Source of the DNA: Isoetes taiwanensis
Taxonomy: Eukaryota; Streptophyta; Lycopodiopsida; Isoetales; Isoetaceae
Length of the DNA: 64,000 bases
Reading direction: 5' to 3'
Assembly (NCBI GenBank): GCA_021234155.1
Contig: JAJEKV010000038.1
Span: 11,489,190-11,553,189, forward strand
A program made the translations under genes and the position numbers. Shown in pieces: positions 37,101 to 48,180 of the stretch; the stretch's first letter is position 1; each line of letters opens with the position of its first letter. The notes beneath the pieces are model-generated. The model was not told the DNA's origin, did no database searches, and was given only the letters and a program-made list of their open reading frames with translations.

Positions 37101-38334
37101 GAAACACTCTTAGTATTGTCTTTGCTTTCTATTACTATTGTCTTTGCTTTAGTTACACTAATACACAGCATCAAATGATTCGGACAGAGTACCTGAGGAG
37201 GCAAATAGAAGCTATGGAGTAAAAGGCAGCATACACAACTCAGCAGTATGGCCGATAACTCTGTAGAATGGGTTGGATTTATTCCACGCTTTGCTACCAA
37301 CGTTTTAGAGAGCTTAGAATAGACTTTTTTAAACGGCTTTGCTCAGAAAGGGCAGAATAAGGCGAAGAATTTCTATCATCACAGATAAAATGCTCTGTTT
37401 TATTCAATCCGGCTCAAGGCATGCCATGGCCTATGGCGTCTTTGTCTGGTCCAGAAGATTTGCCTGGGAGCACATGCCCTATGCTCTGGAATGCAGATTG
37501 TGCAGGCTCTGTGTGTATAAAATAAAAGAATAGCAGACAGATCCGGCAATATGGCCGTGAGACCCAGCTTCACCTCAGCCAATGCATGCAGTTCTAGTTC
37601 AAATAACCCAGAAAAGATATGCAGAGAATCCGAAGCTAGCAGAGGCAACGATTGAATCCTGCCAAGGCGAAATTTCTGCTCCTAATATACCATTTGCAGT
37701 TAAAACATCAATAGCTTTCCGCTCAAGAGGCGTCCTCCATTCTTAGCTCAAATCTATATTGCACAAATCCTTCTTCTGATAAACCTTTGATTCATTTTGC
37801 TCAATCTGACTGTCAAGGTAATTGAAAAACTACGGATTCTAAACAAGCGAAGAGAGAGATTGCTTGCAGGGCAAGAAAATGACGTCACGGTCGTTTTTTA
37901 ATATTTAGGTCCATCTACAGGTGTCAATGCCAGAGCTGCTCAAAAAAATATTATACCCTCAAACAAAAAAATAAGACTGCATTATGTATGTTAGGATATT
38001 AAGATAAGTGCTATATAGGCCCTTTACATTTTTGTGCCCATTGTCCATTATGTTCTTGTGGATGTGAGTGCTATACTTGACATGTTATATGGGAAAATGT
38101 TGGAGAAGCTGTAGCATATGGTTGGAAGTAACAAATTGTTAGCCAAACACCAGCATTATTTTCACTCTTAAGTAAATATTCAAGATTTCCTCTCGTAATT
38201 AAATATGCAAGCATGAATGATGTCAGTGTTGTTATAAAATCTTCTTCCATGAGATAGAGTCTTCTAAAATGTTAAAACATTATCAGAAAATGCTGGAATT
38301 GTAAAACACATGCTCACTAAAGAGTGCAGATGTA
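34111..38334. other. Gene-less interval
   Basis: No supported gene. A frame at 36,524-36,889 (121 aa) contains a Lys/Arg/Asn/Glu repeat from an ACAGAGAAAA simple sequence and then GSSNTFIWPRPWHFEKLYDL, but shows no known domain. Confidence 0.45.
35016..35200. repeat. 95-bp near-perfect tandem duplication
   Basis: GTTGTGTATATCATCA.TATG and the following 75 bp occur at 35,016 and 35,111 with about one or two differences. Recent by sequence identity. Confidence 0.9.
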
Positions 38335-38546
38335 TGGCGGCATGGAATGTGGGAAGCAGATTCCAGGGGCCCCGCGACCGGCGGGAGCCGGGAGCGGGTC
38401 TGGAATCTGCGACCACATTCCATGCTGCCACAACATGGCAACTGGGAGTTCTGATTGATTTTTACCTGCAGGTGACCGCTTGAGCGGAATCGCTGTGCCT
38501 CTTTCTCTTCCGGAGGCGGAATCGTCGACCCAGTTGCCATGTTGTG
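38335..38546. repeat. Two abutting hairpins sharing CACAACATGG junction
   Basis: Hairpin 1: TGGCGGCATGGAATGTGG...CAGATTCCAG pairs with CTGGAATCTG...CCACATTCCATGCTGCCA (38,335-38,430), with a GC-rich loop. Hairpin 2: CACAACATGGCAACTGGG (38,429-38,446) is the exact reverse complement of 38,529-38,546. On the minus strand hairpin 2 encodes MATGSTIPPPEEKEAQRFRS (from about 38,540) followed by HLQ|GTAAAAAT, which looks like a first exon with a donor site. This may be a captured exon. Confidence 0.6.
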
Positions 38547-38795
38547 TATGAAAATGCTAAAGCGGATAATAAGGAGGACTAATAAAAATAAGCAAAACTA
38601 AGCAGGACGATTGAGTGGCAGTATAGAGGTGACAGAGATGATGCCATAGCCAAAAAAATGGAAAATGTTTAAAATGTTCTATATCTTTGCATATATCTAA
38701 ACTATATACTTGCTATAGGCAACATTCCTCTAGAATATTCTCTAAGGATTGTTTGCTTTCTGGACACATAACATTTAGGTTATCTGTTTGTAACA

Positions 38796-38832
38796 TTTTT
38801 AGGGCTTTTTTTTCACACGTAAGCAAAGGCAT
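38796..38832. repeat. 37-bp direct repeat, left copy
   Basis: TTTTTAGGGC, eight T and CACACGTAAGCAAAGGCAT form a block found again without mismatch at 42,619-42,655. The two copies bracket the LINE C/LINE D block. Confidence 0.85.
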
Positions 38833-38841
38833 CCTTTGAGG

Positions 38842-41171
38842 GCAAGTTCGCAGGGGGTAGAGGAACCCACAAGAAAGGAGAAGAGTGGTGATAAACTGAG
38901 GCATAATCTATCTGGAAGAGCACACGCACATGATCCCAAGCCCGCAACACCCCCGTGAGAAAAGGGGATGCATGTGGGAAAGGCCGGAGACCATACAACA
39001 GTGCCCAAGGCAACTCCACATGCACAGACGGCTTCCCAAACGCCACACAATGGCGAAGAGACTGGAACAGCAGCACCGCACCAGGAGAAGATGCTCCATC
39101 CTGCAACTCGCTCCAAATGAACTTGGAGACCAACACCTTACTATGCAGTGCCAAATCCAGAATGGCCAAGCCCCCATCCTCCCGGGGGCGGAGACACTTC
39201 CACCAAGCCACTTTAACAACCGCCCCTTCATCATCCCCGCCCCACACAAAATTTCGAACAATCTTATCCAAAGCCTGTATCTTACCCTCAGGAGCTAACA
39301 TTACAGATGCTGTATACACATGAGTGCTACAAAGTACTGACTTGGCAATAGTGATCCTACCTGCCATGGACAACTTGCTACCCTTCCACCAATTGAGGTG
39401 TTTCTGCAACCCCTGCAAAATCTCATCCCACACCCTCCCCATGGAAACATCCCCTCCAAAGGGAATACCCAACAGCTTAGTACACACATTATCTGGAAGC
39501 ACCTTCCAAGGGAATAGAGCCAAACAAGGGGGAGGCGGAGTCAGCTGGGCCCATAATGCAGAGCATTTACCCCAATTCAGAAGAATGCCTGAGGCCAAGG
39601 AGAAAGTATCCAGCAAACCCTTTACATTCCGCAAATTCCTCTCTTCTGCCACTAAGAAGAGGAAAGTGTCATCGGCGAACTGGTTAATAATCTGCTGACT
39701 ACCAACCTGCATCCGAAGCCCATCCACCACCCCCTCCTCCACTGCAACCAAAAACAACTAAGACAGTGCCTCCGCCACAATCGTAAACAAAAACGGCGCC
39801 AAAGGGCACCCCTGACGGACCCCTCTGCCTAAGGAGAAAAAGGCGGAGGGTTCACCCTTGCACATCACCGTAGCCCGTGCTGACCTATGCAGCTTCATGA
39901 CTATCTCCGTAAAGCGTGGACCACAGCTCAACGCTAATATCATGGCAGACAAGAACTCCCAACGGACACTACTGTAAGCTTTGGCAAAGTCAAGCTTAAG
40001 ATAGGCAATGCCTTGACCTGTTCTCCTGGCCCAATAAAGGCCCTCATAAGCTGCGGCAACATTAGTCAAAATGTTCCTCCCAGGAACAAACCCAGACTGC
40101 ACCTTAAATGGAAGAAGTCAACACCGGCTTCAACTTCTCTGCCAGGGCTTTCGCAATAATCTTGTACACAGAGGACAACAAGGATATAGGCCTCCAATCA
40201 TTAATAGTAGAAGGCTGCTTAACCTTATGAATCAAGGAAATGCATACGGTATTCAAGATCCTATCCATTTGAGAAGACTGCAGCAACTCAAGATACACCT
40301 GGTACACAGACTCACCAGCCCACTCCCAATGGCTCCAAGCTCTCACGCTGGTGAGGCAAAATAGATGGCTTAACAGCCCTCAAAACAAGCTCATGCATCT
40401 CCTGCTCATAGGGAAGAGTGCGGTGCGCGAAAAACCCTGAGAAATGAGCATGCACATACCTCTGCAAATCAGCGGGATCCTCCAAAGTCCGGCCATCAGG
40501 CAAAGCAAGGGACGCCATAGATGCCGTGATATCGCCACGCCTAGCTGCTCTGAAGAACACCGACGAACTTGTGTCCCCCTCCTTCAACCAGGTAAGGGCC
40601 GCCTTCACACGCGCCGCCCGCACTTTAACCTGCTCCAGAGCAACAATACGCTGCAACACAGCATTCTCCCTAATGCCATCAGAAGGCTGCGCCCGAATCT
40701 TCTCCAACTCCTGATAGAGACTATGCAACTCCTGCCGCTCCTGCTGCACATGCTGCCTACCAAAGACCTTGGCAAAATGCTTCACTCTCTTCAGAGATGA
40801 AAAGGTATCAAGCCACAACTCCTGGCACTGGGCCGAGAAATCTGCATCAGCCAGAAGCCGGGTGTTCAAACGGAACACCGTCCGAGAGGGCCGAGAGGCA
40901 ACCGCACCCTGACTGGACAAACCTGAGGGTAATGATCAGAAATGGAGGTAGACAGAATGTTACTCCGGCGCAAAGAGGGCACACCATCCAATGCGCATGG
41001 GGAAGCATAGCAACGGTCATGCCTAGCATACGCCCGGCCCGCACCAATCTGCCTATTACAATAGGTGAAAGACAAGTCCCCAAGGACCTCAACCAAGGCC
41101 AAATCCTGCAACAGACGAGACCACTGGTCCCTCTCAAACCTATGCACATTTGTTGTTGACGTTATGGCCAA
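38842..41171 (-). mobile_element. LINE (L1-type) with internal and 3' deletions, LINE C
   Basis: Second copy of the LINE B body, with longer open frames. Minus strand: endonuclease C-terminal region LALVEVLGDLSFTYCNRQIG...SDHYP (41,171-40,930); linker (40,920-40,312); fingers/palm with QSGFVPGRNILTNV, LKLDFAKAY and GVRQGCPLAPFLF (40,102-39,758); one in-frame stop at about 39,755; then QFADDTFLFLVAEERNLRNV and the post-RT region (39,757-38,813). A deletion of about 100 bp at 40,329 removes the KDKCPGLDGIPVEFFQTYW segment present in LINE B. The zf-RVT end and A tail are missing because the duplicated block starts inside the element. Inactive. Confidence 0.9.
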
Positions 41172-42130
41172 AATTTAATGGGTGTTCTGCTAATATTAAC
41201 ATTGGTTTAACATAACTTACTTGAACCATTGAAATTGCAATGCACCCCTAATTTAAATAGCTGGAACCGTCAAAATAATGAACCGGTTGCAAGCCTAAAT
41301 TAGACGGATGAGATGCGCATTTGACTGGATGGCTCAGATTGTTTCCCGAAAGGTAATTCCTTTGCTATGAAATTTCCTGAGACAAAGATGCTTGTGCAGG
41401 TATTCGGACTTGGAGCCAGCAGAATGCTATGCATCGTGCATCTTGCAGCGAGTAAGATAAGGCCAACCTGATTTGGCTACTATCAGGCTGGATTTGGGGA
41501 TTACCAGCTAAGTTTGAAGACCCATAAAGCAAAACATGGTTCAGAGGTCAATTTTGAGACCCTAAAGCAAAACCCGATTGAGAAGTCTGATTTGATGCTC
41601 TGAGGCCCGATTTGTAGGTTCGCAGTTGAAGATTTCCAGGCTGTAGGCATAGGACCATGATTTTACCCTGTAAATGGATAGAGCCCCTTCAAAGTTCATA
41701 GATAATAGGCTCTATTAACAGAGTCATAGGGTTTTTGCTTGCCTCAGATTTATTAAGCTTGAAGTGATTCCAATCTACACATAAAAAACATAAAAATATG
41801 CCATACTCGAGTTAAGGAAGAAATAAACCTGTATGAATAAGCTGGGCTAACCCAACCCTGCTAAGCTCTGTGACAATAGAGAGATTCTCCACTTCCCACA
41901 GAAACAAAACACATCAGAAGGAAATAATCGCTTGAGAATAGAGCCGGAATGAGGAAGAGGTTAGTTTCTTGAGCATTTGGGGTTCATTATTTGAACAAAT
42001 CTGCAGAAAAAGAGATGACAATGAGCGAAGAGGCAGGGGCAGTGCTAAGAAAATCGGCGAGCAGAGATTCAGTATTAATCTGCGAGACTTTTGGATCAGA
42101 TAATGCACAGAGGATGGAGAGGCAGGGGAG
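38849..42130. repeat. Segmental duplication, copy 2
   Basis: Counterpart of 30,445-33,804, including the non-LINE flank (41,172-42,130). At 42,129 it runs straight into the start of a third copy, with the shared bases GCAG at the join. Confidence 0.9.
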
Positions 42131-42609
42131 CAGGGGGTAGAGGAACCCACAAGAAAGGAGAAGAGTGGTGATAAACTGAGGCATAATCTATCTGGAAGAG
42201 CACACGCACATGATCCCAAGCCCGCAACACCCCCGTGAGAAAAGGGGATGCATGTGGAAAAGGCCGGAGACCATACAACAGTGCCCAAGGCAACTCCACA
42301 TGCACAGACGGCTTCCCAAATGCCACACAATGGCGAAGAGACTGCAACAACAGCGCCGCACCAGGAGAAGATGCTCCATCCTGCAGAGCGCTCCAAATAA
42401 ACTTGGAGACCAACACCGTACTATGTAGTGCCAAATCTAGAATGGCCAAGCCCCCATCCTCCCGGGGGCGGAGACACTTCCATCAAGCCACTTTAACAAC
42501 TGCCCCTTCATCATCCCCGCCCCACACAAAATTTCGAACAATCTTATCCAAAGCCTGTATCTTACCCTCAGGAGCTAACATTACAGATGCTGTATACACA
42601 TGAGTGCTT
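42129..42609 (-). mobile_element. Partial third LINE copy, LINE D
   Basis: Begins at the same point of the LINE as copy 2 (GCAGGGGGTAGAGGAACCC) and follows it for about 480 bp to CACATGAGTG. It then breaks into GCTTTGAGGGC and the 37-bp flanking repeat. The minus-strand frame 42,449-42,096 (LALHSTVLVSKFIWSALQDG) matches the LINE post-RT region. The layout is that of a tandem duplication whose second unit is truncated. Confidence 0.9.
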
Positions 42610-42618
42610 TGAGGGCTT

Positions 42619-42655
42619 TTTTTAGGGCTTTTTTTTCACACGTAAGCAAAGGCAT
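42619..42655. repeat. 37-bp direct repeat, right copy
   Basis: Exact copy of 38,796-38,832. The outward flanks differ (CCTTTGAGGGC to the left block, ATCCTATATG here). Confidence 0.85.
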
Positions 42656-42845
42656 ATCCTATATGTTATAGGATAAGTCTGTAATGCACCGCGCCCTTTT
42701 ATCAGATGGCTTAGATCTAGCGCTAAACTGATCGATGGTTTTAATTTAGGATTTGCAAAGCAAAGCTCACAGTTGACCTTGCAGTCTCCCACATACCTCC
42801 AGACCTCCTCCTTCGATTCCGCCATAAGTTATCTCATAGTCTCGC

Positions 42846-42971
42846 AGACCTCCAAACCTCAAGCTTAGTTTGCTGCAAGAGTTGAGCCTGGGAACCAACG
42901 CATTCAGTCGAAGCATCCCGTCTGAGATTGGAAACTTGAGTAGCTTGCAAGAAAAATTCATGCCTGGATGA
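42846..42971 (+). pseudogene. Leucine-rich-repeat fragment (LRR receptor-like type)
   Basis: The frame reads PPNLKLSLLQELSLGTNAFS followed by RSIPSEIGNLSSLQ and stops at TGA after FMPG. This matches about one and a half plant extracellular LRRs (L..L.L..N.FSGSIPSEIGNLSSL). Upstream the frame is closed by TAG, and no kinase or further repeats follow. It is an isolated gene fragment, probably carried by transposon activity or left from a lost receptor-like gene. Confidence 0.6.
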
Positions 42972-43189
42972 ATAAGAGGTGGCTTTCCGATGTCCATGGT
43001 TGTGTGGTAATATATTCCCCTGGTTTTGAATTCTTGGTTATGGCCAGCTTTAGATTTAATTTTGAGCCCTGTCCTGTACCCATTCAAAATTGGTTGTCCT
43101 GTACCCATTCTGATTGTAATGAGGAAAAAAGCATAGCTGGGGCATATCTAGTGCCATAGGCATTTCAATCTTTTTCTTTTTTTGTCAGT

Positions 43190-44290
43190 TTCTTTAATAG
43201 AGGTTTCGACCTTCATTATAGGCTTTCCTAGTTTGTGAGGGTAAAATTGCTTGATAGTGGCTCTATGCCGAGCAGATACACTTTGCCATTTTCGAGTACA
43301 ATGTGATGGTTACCTTATCAAATTTAGCAGCAGACATGACATTGGACTATAATCTCGGAGCAAATGTGACATTTCTCACTTACTAACTACATCATGTCCA
43401 TGTAATTCAAAAGCTACAATGCCCTTTCCCGTAATAGGAAGTGAATATCCATCATCCATCTTGACATCACCTAGGTTCAAGTTCAGACGACACATCTGAA
43501 TCTTCGGTAAGACGAACCATGGCTCCTAAGTTCAAAATCCAGTCCTTCTGTGAGGTGCTGGCCATGGTTGCTGCTCCAAGATTCAGATATTCAGCATCAA
43601 AAGTGGCACATGCAACAACACTTGTCTCTCCCTTAGAGTTGACTATTGTGTCACGGCCCTTTGAGCTTTTCTTCTCCTTCTTACAATCTGAACTGTAGTG
43701 ACCCTTGTCACCACAATACTATCACTTGAACTCCTTGGATTCTTACCATCAGACTTCACAGTTTTTGACTTCCTGGAGTCTTTGTTATCAGCAAACTTCT
43801 TCTTGTGTCACCCTAAGAAGTAGATTCAAGTGCCACTCTCCCATCCCTTTGCTTCTGCACCAAGAACTCCTCTTGTTGCAGTAGAATGGTTACTTTGTCT
43901 GTGTCAATCTTCTCCTCTTCAAAGAGATAATATCGTATAAAAGGACGACCAACCAAAATATCTTGAATCAGCTGTTTTTCACACAGCACACCACCAGCAG
44001 CCATATAATCCAAATGCCATTTGCTCATCTGAGTAAGGTATGATGTGAGAGATCTAAAGTCACCTAATTGGGCATGTCTCATTTTGTTCTGGCTCAGCAT
44101 TTGGGTAGCTATACCCTTACTATCAAGAGACTTCTCCAAATGAGACCACATCTCCTTAAATCCAGTAGAATGGTTGATTTCATGACCAATTGTCTCTTCA
44201 TCCAAAACTTTGACAAGAGCACAAGCTTTTTGATTTATCCTGCCAGTATCTGCTGACTTGGTGTGGATAAAGTCTTTATTAAACACCGCT
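43190..44290 (-). mobile_element. Ty1/copia gag-protease remnant
   Basis: Minus strand: a gag domain of the UBN2 type (44,286-43,813; DEETIGHEINHSTGFKEMWS, QLGDFRSLTSYLTQM, LVGRPFIRYYLF). After a stop, a damaged zinc knuckle follows (YCGDKGHYSSDCKK, near 43,710), then a protease-like segment reading DWILNLGA near 43,540, where the active-site DSG is NLG. Weak similarity to the copia GHDVV..V..L..LLS region follows near 43,390. Integrase and RT are absent. Inactive. Confidence 0.8.
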
Positions 44291-44303
44291 CAGATATCTA
44301 GCA

Positions 44304-44430
44304 TTATAACAGGGGGTTACTTTTATGATTTCTATACGGCTTTTATTATGGTTTTACTATGATTTTGTTGATGTATTCATGTGGATGTACGAAAGAGTAT
44401 TTCTAGAGCACATCCCCTTCAAAACTGTCG
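44304..44430 (-). repeat. Copia 5' untranslated/LTR-like region, copy 1
   Basis: AACAGGGGGTT...GATGTATTCA.GTGGATGTAC matches 48,044-48,180, which has the same position upstream of the other gag remnant. Next to it, on the minus strand, TAGATATCTGAGCGG resembles an initiator-tRNA primer-binding site (TGGTATCAGAGC). Read as LTR end plus primer site; the match is imperfect. Confidence 0.4.
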
Positions 44431-45119
44431 ATTTTTTATGAGGAAAAGAATTGTATGGTGGTGATTTAGGTTTTTGTGCATGTTATTTTCAACCCTAAAT
44501 TAAAGTGTTCATGAAGATATATACAAATATTTTTAGGGTTTCTTGCTATGCGAATTATCATGCACAAGGGTCTTTTTTTACTAGTGATACACACTTCAGC
44601 ATGTGCTGGTTTAGTGCTGATTGCCCTTCAAGCTGCCCTTCATTGCCCTTCCCTTGCCCTTCATTGCCCTTCAAAAAATATTGGAATGTTCTTTATTTAG
44701 GTAAAACATAATGAGCATATTGGCAACGTGATTATTGATCACACATGTCACCTATGAAGGTGCTGATTTACTGCTTGAATTTCATTTTTTTGTACACCAC
44801 TAGCAAAAACACACCCACCAACAGAAGAGTCCATGGTTGCACAGCCGAATCCATCTCAGATAGAAAATCTAAATATCTCGAGCCCTTTTTGAAGTCGAGG
44901 AATCACTCCCTTTGGTTTCAGAGATGAAAGTTCACAACATCAGGTTCGCAGGTGAAGTGGAAGCAGGCCAAAGAATGATTTTGAAAAACTGTAGACTCCG
45001 GCATTTGGCGAAAGTATTTACTCTTGTGGCACTGGTGATCATGACAGTTTGCTGCTAGTCAGATGTGCGCTATGATTAAGACTGTACAACCGATTTAGTA
45101 CTGATGATTCTCTTTCTAT

Positions 45120-45250
45120 TAGGGCAAGCTTCCAAACCATTACAAGTCAGAATCTTTTGAACCAGAGAAGCAAGCTATGAACAGTGACGAGGAGATCAAC
45201 GCAAATGAGCAGATTCATCCTAACCATGTTCTTTGCTTGGAGTTTATTGT
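45120..45250 (+). other. Exon-like segment, unrecognised
   Basis: After CTATTAG the frame reads GKLPNHYKSESFEPEKQAMN followed by SDEEINANEQIHPNH, then hydrophobic sequence. It has a protein-like composition and no known motif. It lies 400 bp before the NPF-like fragment, but I cannot show that the two were one gene. Confidence 0.2.
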
Positions 45251-45663
45251 GGAGTTTATATTTAGCTTGTTTGACTCAACATCTCTAGATCTTTGCACTA
45301 TTCTTTTCTTGTGTTGCCAATATGATTGTTAAGAGTTTTGTTTCTTAAGGCCTTTGATTCTTATGGGTTGCACTCTTGGCTTGTACTCTTAAACAACTAA
45401 ATAATTATGGTGCGTACTAACTCTACGCGGATCCAGATGGTACAGGACAAGAAATTTACTTAAAATTTAATGCTAAACTCACTTCTTGACATTATTTGCC
45501 TATGAAACTTATCACAGGCATACAATTTACACGATTTACGGATCTTTTGAAGATCAAAAAAGCCATCAGGTAACTACCCTATTGCAAATATAACTACCAT
45601 AAAATAGTCTGATCATTATCATCGGTTAGAAAACTTATGCACTCACTTTTACCATCTCTGCAG

Positions 45664-45818
45664 GTATTCTTCTAAACAACCAATATCTTGTTCCCATTAG
45701 CTATGGCATAACAAAACCATGTCTCACAGCTTCTAGTGCTGATCAGTTTGATGAAAGGAAAAACAGAAAAACTTGTGTTTTACACTCTCAGTCAATGAAA
45801 AGTTGTGTTGTTTTTTAA
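45664..45818 (+). pseudogene. NPF/PTR-type transporter exon fragment
   Basis: After an acceptor (CTGCAG) the frame reads ILLNNQYLVPISYGITKPCL followed by TASSADQFDERKNRK and stops at 45,818. The last part matches the hallmark of plant nitrate/peptide transporters (GTGGIKPC..SFGADQFDE). The diagnostic Gly and Phe are replaced (YGITKPC, ASSADQFDE), and no other transmembrane exons could be found around it. Likely a relic exon. Confidence 0.55.
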
Positions 45819-46392
45819 GACATATCTATCATTTGTTTATTTCATTTTTTTCAGGTGCCACTTCAAGAGGTCAAACAAGTGAGCTTTTATATTCCTATTT
45901 CCTTTATTACCAAGTTTGCAAACGTGAAGATAAAAAATTCCCTTTTGGTATCAATTCTTATGCTACTTTGGACATGCATTTTTTGTGCCTACATTTTAAG
46001 TTTATAGGTTTGCTATAACAAATATTATGTCTATCCTATATGGAATGCAAATAGCAATTGTAAGCGCTCATAAAAATGGGCTTGCAGCAAAATTTCAATT
46101 AAATTTATTTGCTAAAAGGCCGCAAAGGATTTAGCCATGTCTTAATTCATAGACTGATAAATTATAGTGCAACACCACAATGCTTTGGTGTTCATAGGTT
46201 TTGGTTCCGTCACTAAATTTGGTTTGCACAAGAATGCAAGCTCAGATGGTAAACAATCAATAAATTATTGGGTAAAATCTACTAAAACATGGTTGTTTTG
46301 GCATTTTAGAGATGAGCGTCCTGGACATTTGACATTGCATACCATGTTTTTTTTAGTGGTCCGGTTGTTGTATAGAAGTTGCTTTTTGATCA

Positions 46393-46524
46393 GGGCAGCG
46401 AGAGCCCCTATAATTATGTTTCGCATGTACAAAATCAACACCATATAGTATATTACCTCAAATCTTATAGTATTTTGCAAATTTTCTATACAGTATAGCA
46501 ATTTCTGTATATGCATACCCCACA
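46393..46524. repeat. Dispersed repeat related to the core of the 49-kb inverted-repeat element
   Basis: GGGCAGCGAGAGCCC and the following 115 bp match 49,236-49,369 at roughly 80 percent identity (shared landmarks AAATCAACACCATATAGTAT and TATACAGTATAGCAA). Here it stands alone without inverted arms. Confidence 0.75.
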
Positions 46525-46768
46525 TGACAATCCCACCTTGCTGGAAAAGTTTTATGAAAAGATCTGATGGATTGAGCAACTGATTGGAGATTTACATGCC
46601 AATTTGGAGTTTGGGTCATTTCTACGCACATGTCAGACTCCAATCTAAAGAAATCGATGCTAATTTGATGGAAAATCTGGCTGTGAAGAACGATTCTTGG
46701 ATGAAGAATCCTCTTAGGGCGTAAAAAAATGCACCCATCAGCACCCAAAAAAAGCGGAAGCAGGGGTG

Positions 46769-47668
46769 CTAAAAGCATGCGTCCGGACGTGTGCTTTTGC
46801 ACCCCACCAGCATACTTTTGCCCAGATATCCAAATCCTTGACAATTAAAGCACTTGTTACTTTTATTCAGTTTAGGACAGTTTGCCTTTAGGTGTCCATA
46901 AGCATCACATACAAAACAGGGAACAATTCTGCTGCGGCCTTTTCCACATGAGGTAAACAGTACTTCACTTTGTTCTTCTTCTTCTTCATCATTTAGCACC
47001 AAGTTCTCCTCTAATTCTGTTTTTATCATTTTTTTTGCGTCTTCTTGATTCTTAGAAATATTGCTTACCAATGTAGCAAGTTACTTATACTTTGAGAAGA
47101 CCTTTGCAATGGAATTTATCTGAAATTCCCTTGAAATAGGCACACCAGCTGCCTCCATATCTGCTATGATATTGTCAAAATTTTCAAAGATATCTCTTAC
47201 CTCATACTTTTCTTTGAACCTCAATTCTCTCAGCTCCTTGTCTAGAACATCCAGCTGAGAAGAGGATTTTACTTCATAAGTTTGCACCATATAGGTCCAC
47301 ATCTCCTTTGGCAACATGCCTCTCATTTTGAGCAGTATGCTTGAGCTTATCTTACTCTTTATGACAGCCTTTGCCTCCAAAATCTTGCTTTTAGCAATAG
47401 CATCAATCTGACTACTCACTGCATCACTTGAGCCTCCAGCTCCTCCAATTACACTAACGTCTCTTGATGGAGTTGAATTAGTGCCTGATGCAGCAGCAGA
47501 TGCATAAGAGCGTCCCCTACTAGCAGGTACTTCTGGAACCTGTTCTTCATTAGTCACATATTCCCATAAACCTTCATCCTTCAAGACGTCTTCAACTTTT
47601 TTTTTCCACACTTGAAATCCACTTCCTCCTTTGAATACATCAAGAAATAAGAAATAATGGGGAGACAT
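46769..47668 (-). mobile_element. Retrotransposon gag with zinc knuckle (copia-like)
   Basis: Minus strand. Starts at 47,668 with VFKGGSGFQVWKKKVEDVLK, followed by an Ala/Ser-rich insert and a gag core (LLKMRGMLPKEMWTYMVQTY, FKEKYEVRDIFENFDNIIAD) to a stop at 47,081. The next frame continues with LVSNISKNQEDAKKMIKTEL, an acidic run and CFVCDAYGHLKANC (a good CX2CX4HX4C knuckle, near 46,890). A second knuckle, CFNCQGFGYLGKSM, has lost its His. It diverges in sequence from the gag at 43.8-44.3 kb but shares the upstream region. No pol is present. Confidence 0.8.
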
Positions 47669-48043
47669 GTATCAGATCAAAATATTCATTTTGATCCAGG
47701 AGTTTATACATCGAAGTGGGAAACACTAAAAATCTCAATTTGTGCAAGAGATTTATCTGTTGATAATTGAAAAAATGCAAGGACTATGACTACATAGATT
47801 ATTTAGGCCACTTTTTAATGTAGCAATGTCATGCATATATGTTGGAGAAATTGTCAAACATTTCTGAGGCTCTTTTCCAAAATACAAGATACTTGCAAAG
47901 CTATGGTTGCACTGGGTGCAGGTAGTGTATCACAACAGATGAGAGTAAGCAAAGACTCTACCATCAGCATGTACTATTTTACTCTTCACGTTTGTTCAAT
48001 GACAGTTCACTTTTATTTTACTCTTCACATGAATATGTAGCAT

Positions 48044-48180
48044 AATAACAGGGGGTTTTCTTTGTGTTTTTGTACGCTTTTCACTAAGGTTTCCTATGAT
48101 TTCGTGATGTATTCAAATGGATGTACTAATGGGTACATCTAGAGTGCACCATTTCTGAGCCATTGATTTTAGCCTTTTTT
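48044..48180 (-). repeat. Copia 5' untranslated/LTR-like region, copy 2
   Basis: Matches 44,304-44,430 (AACAGGGGGTTTTC, ATGTATTCAAATGGATGTAC) and lies about 370 bp upstream of the gag start at 47,668. Confidence 0.4.
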
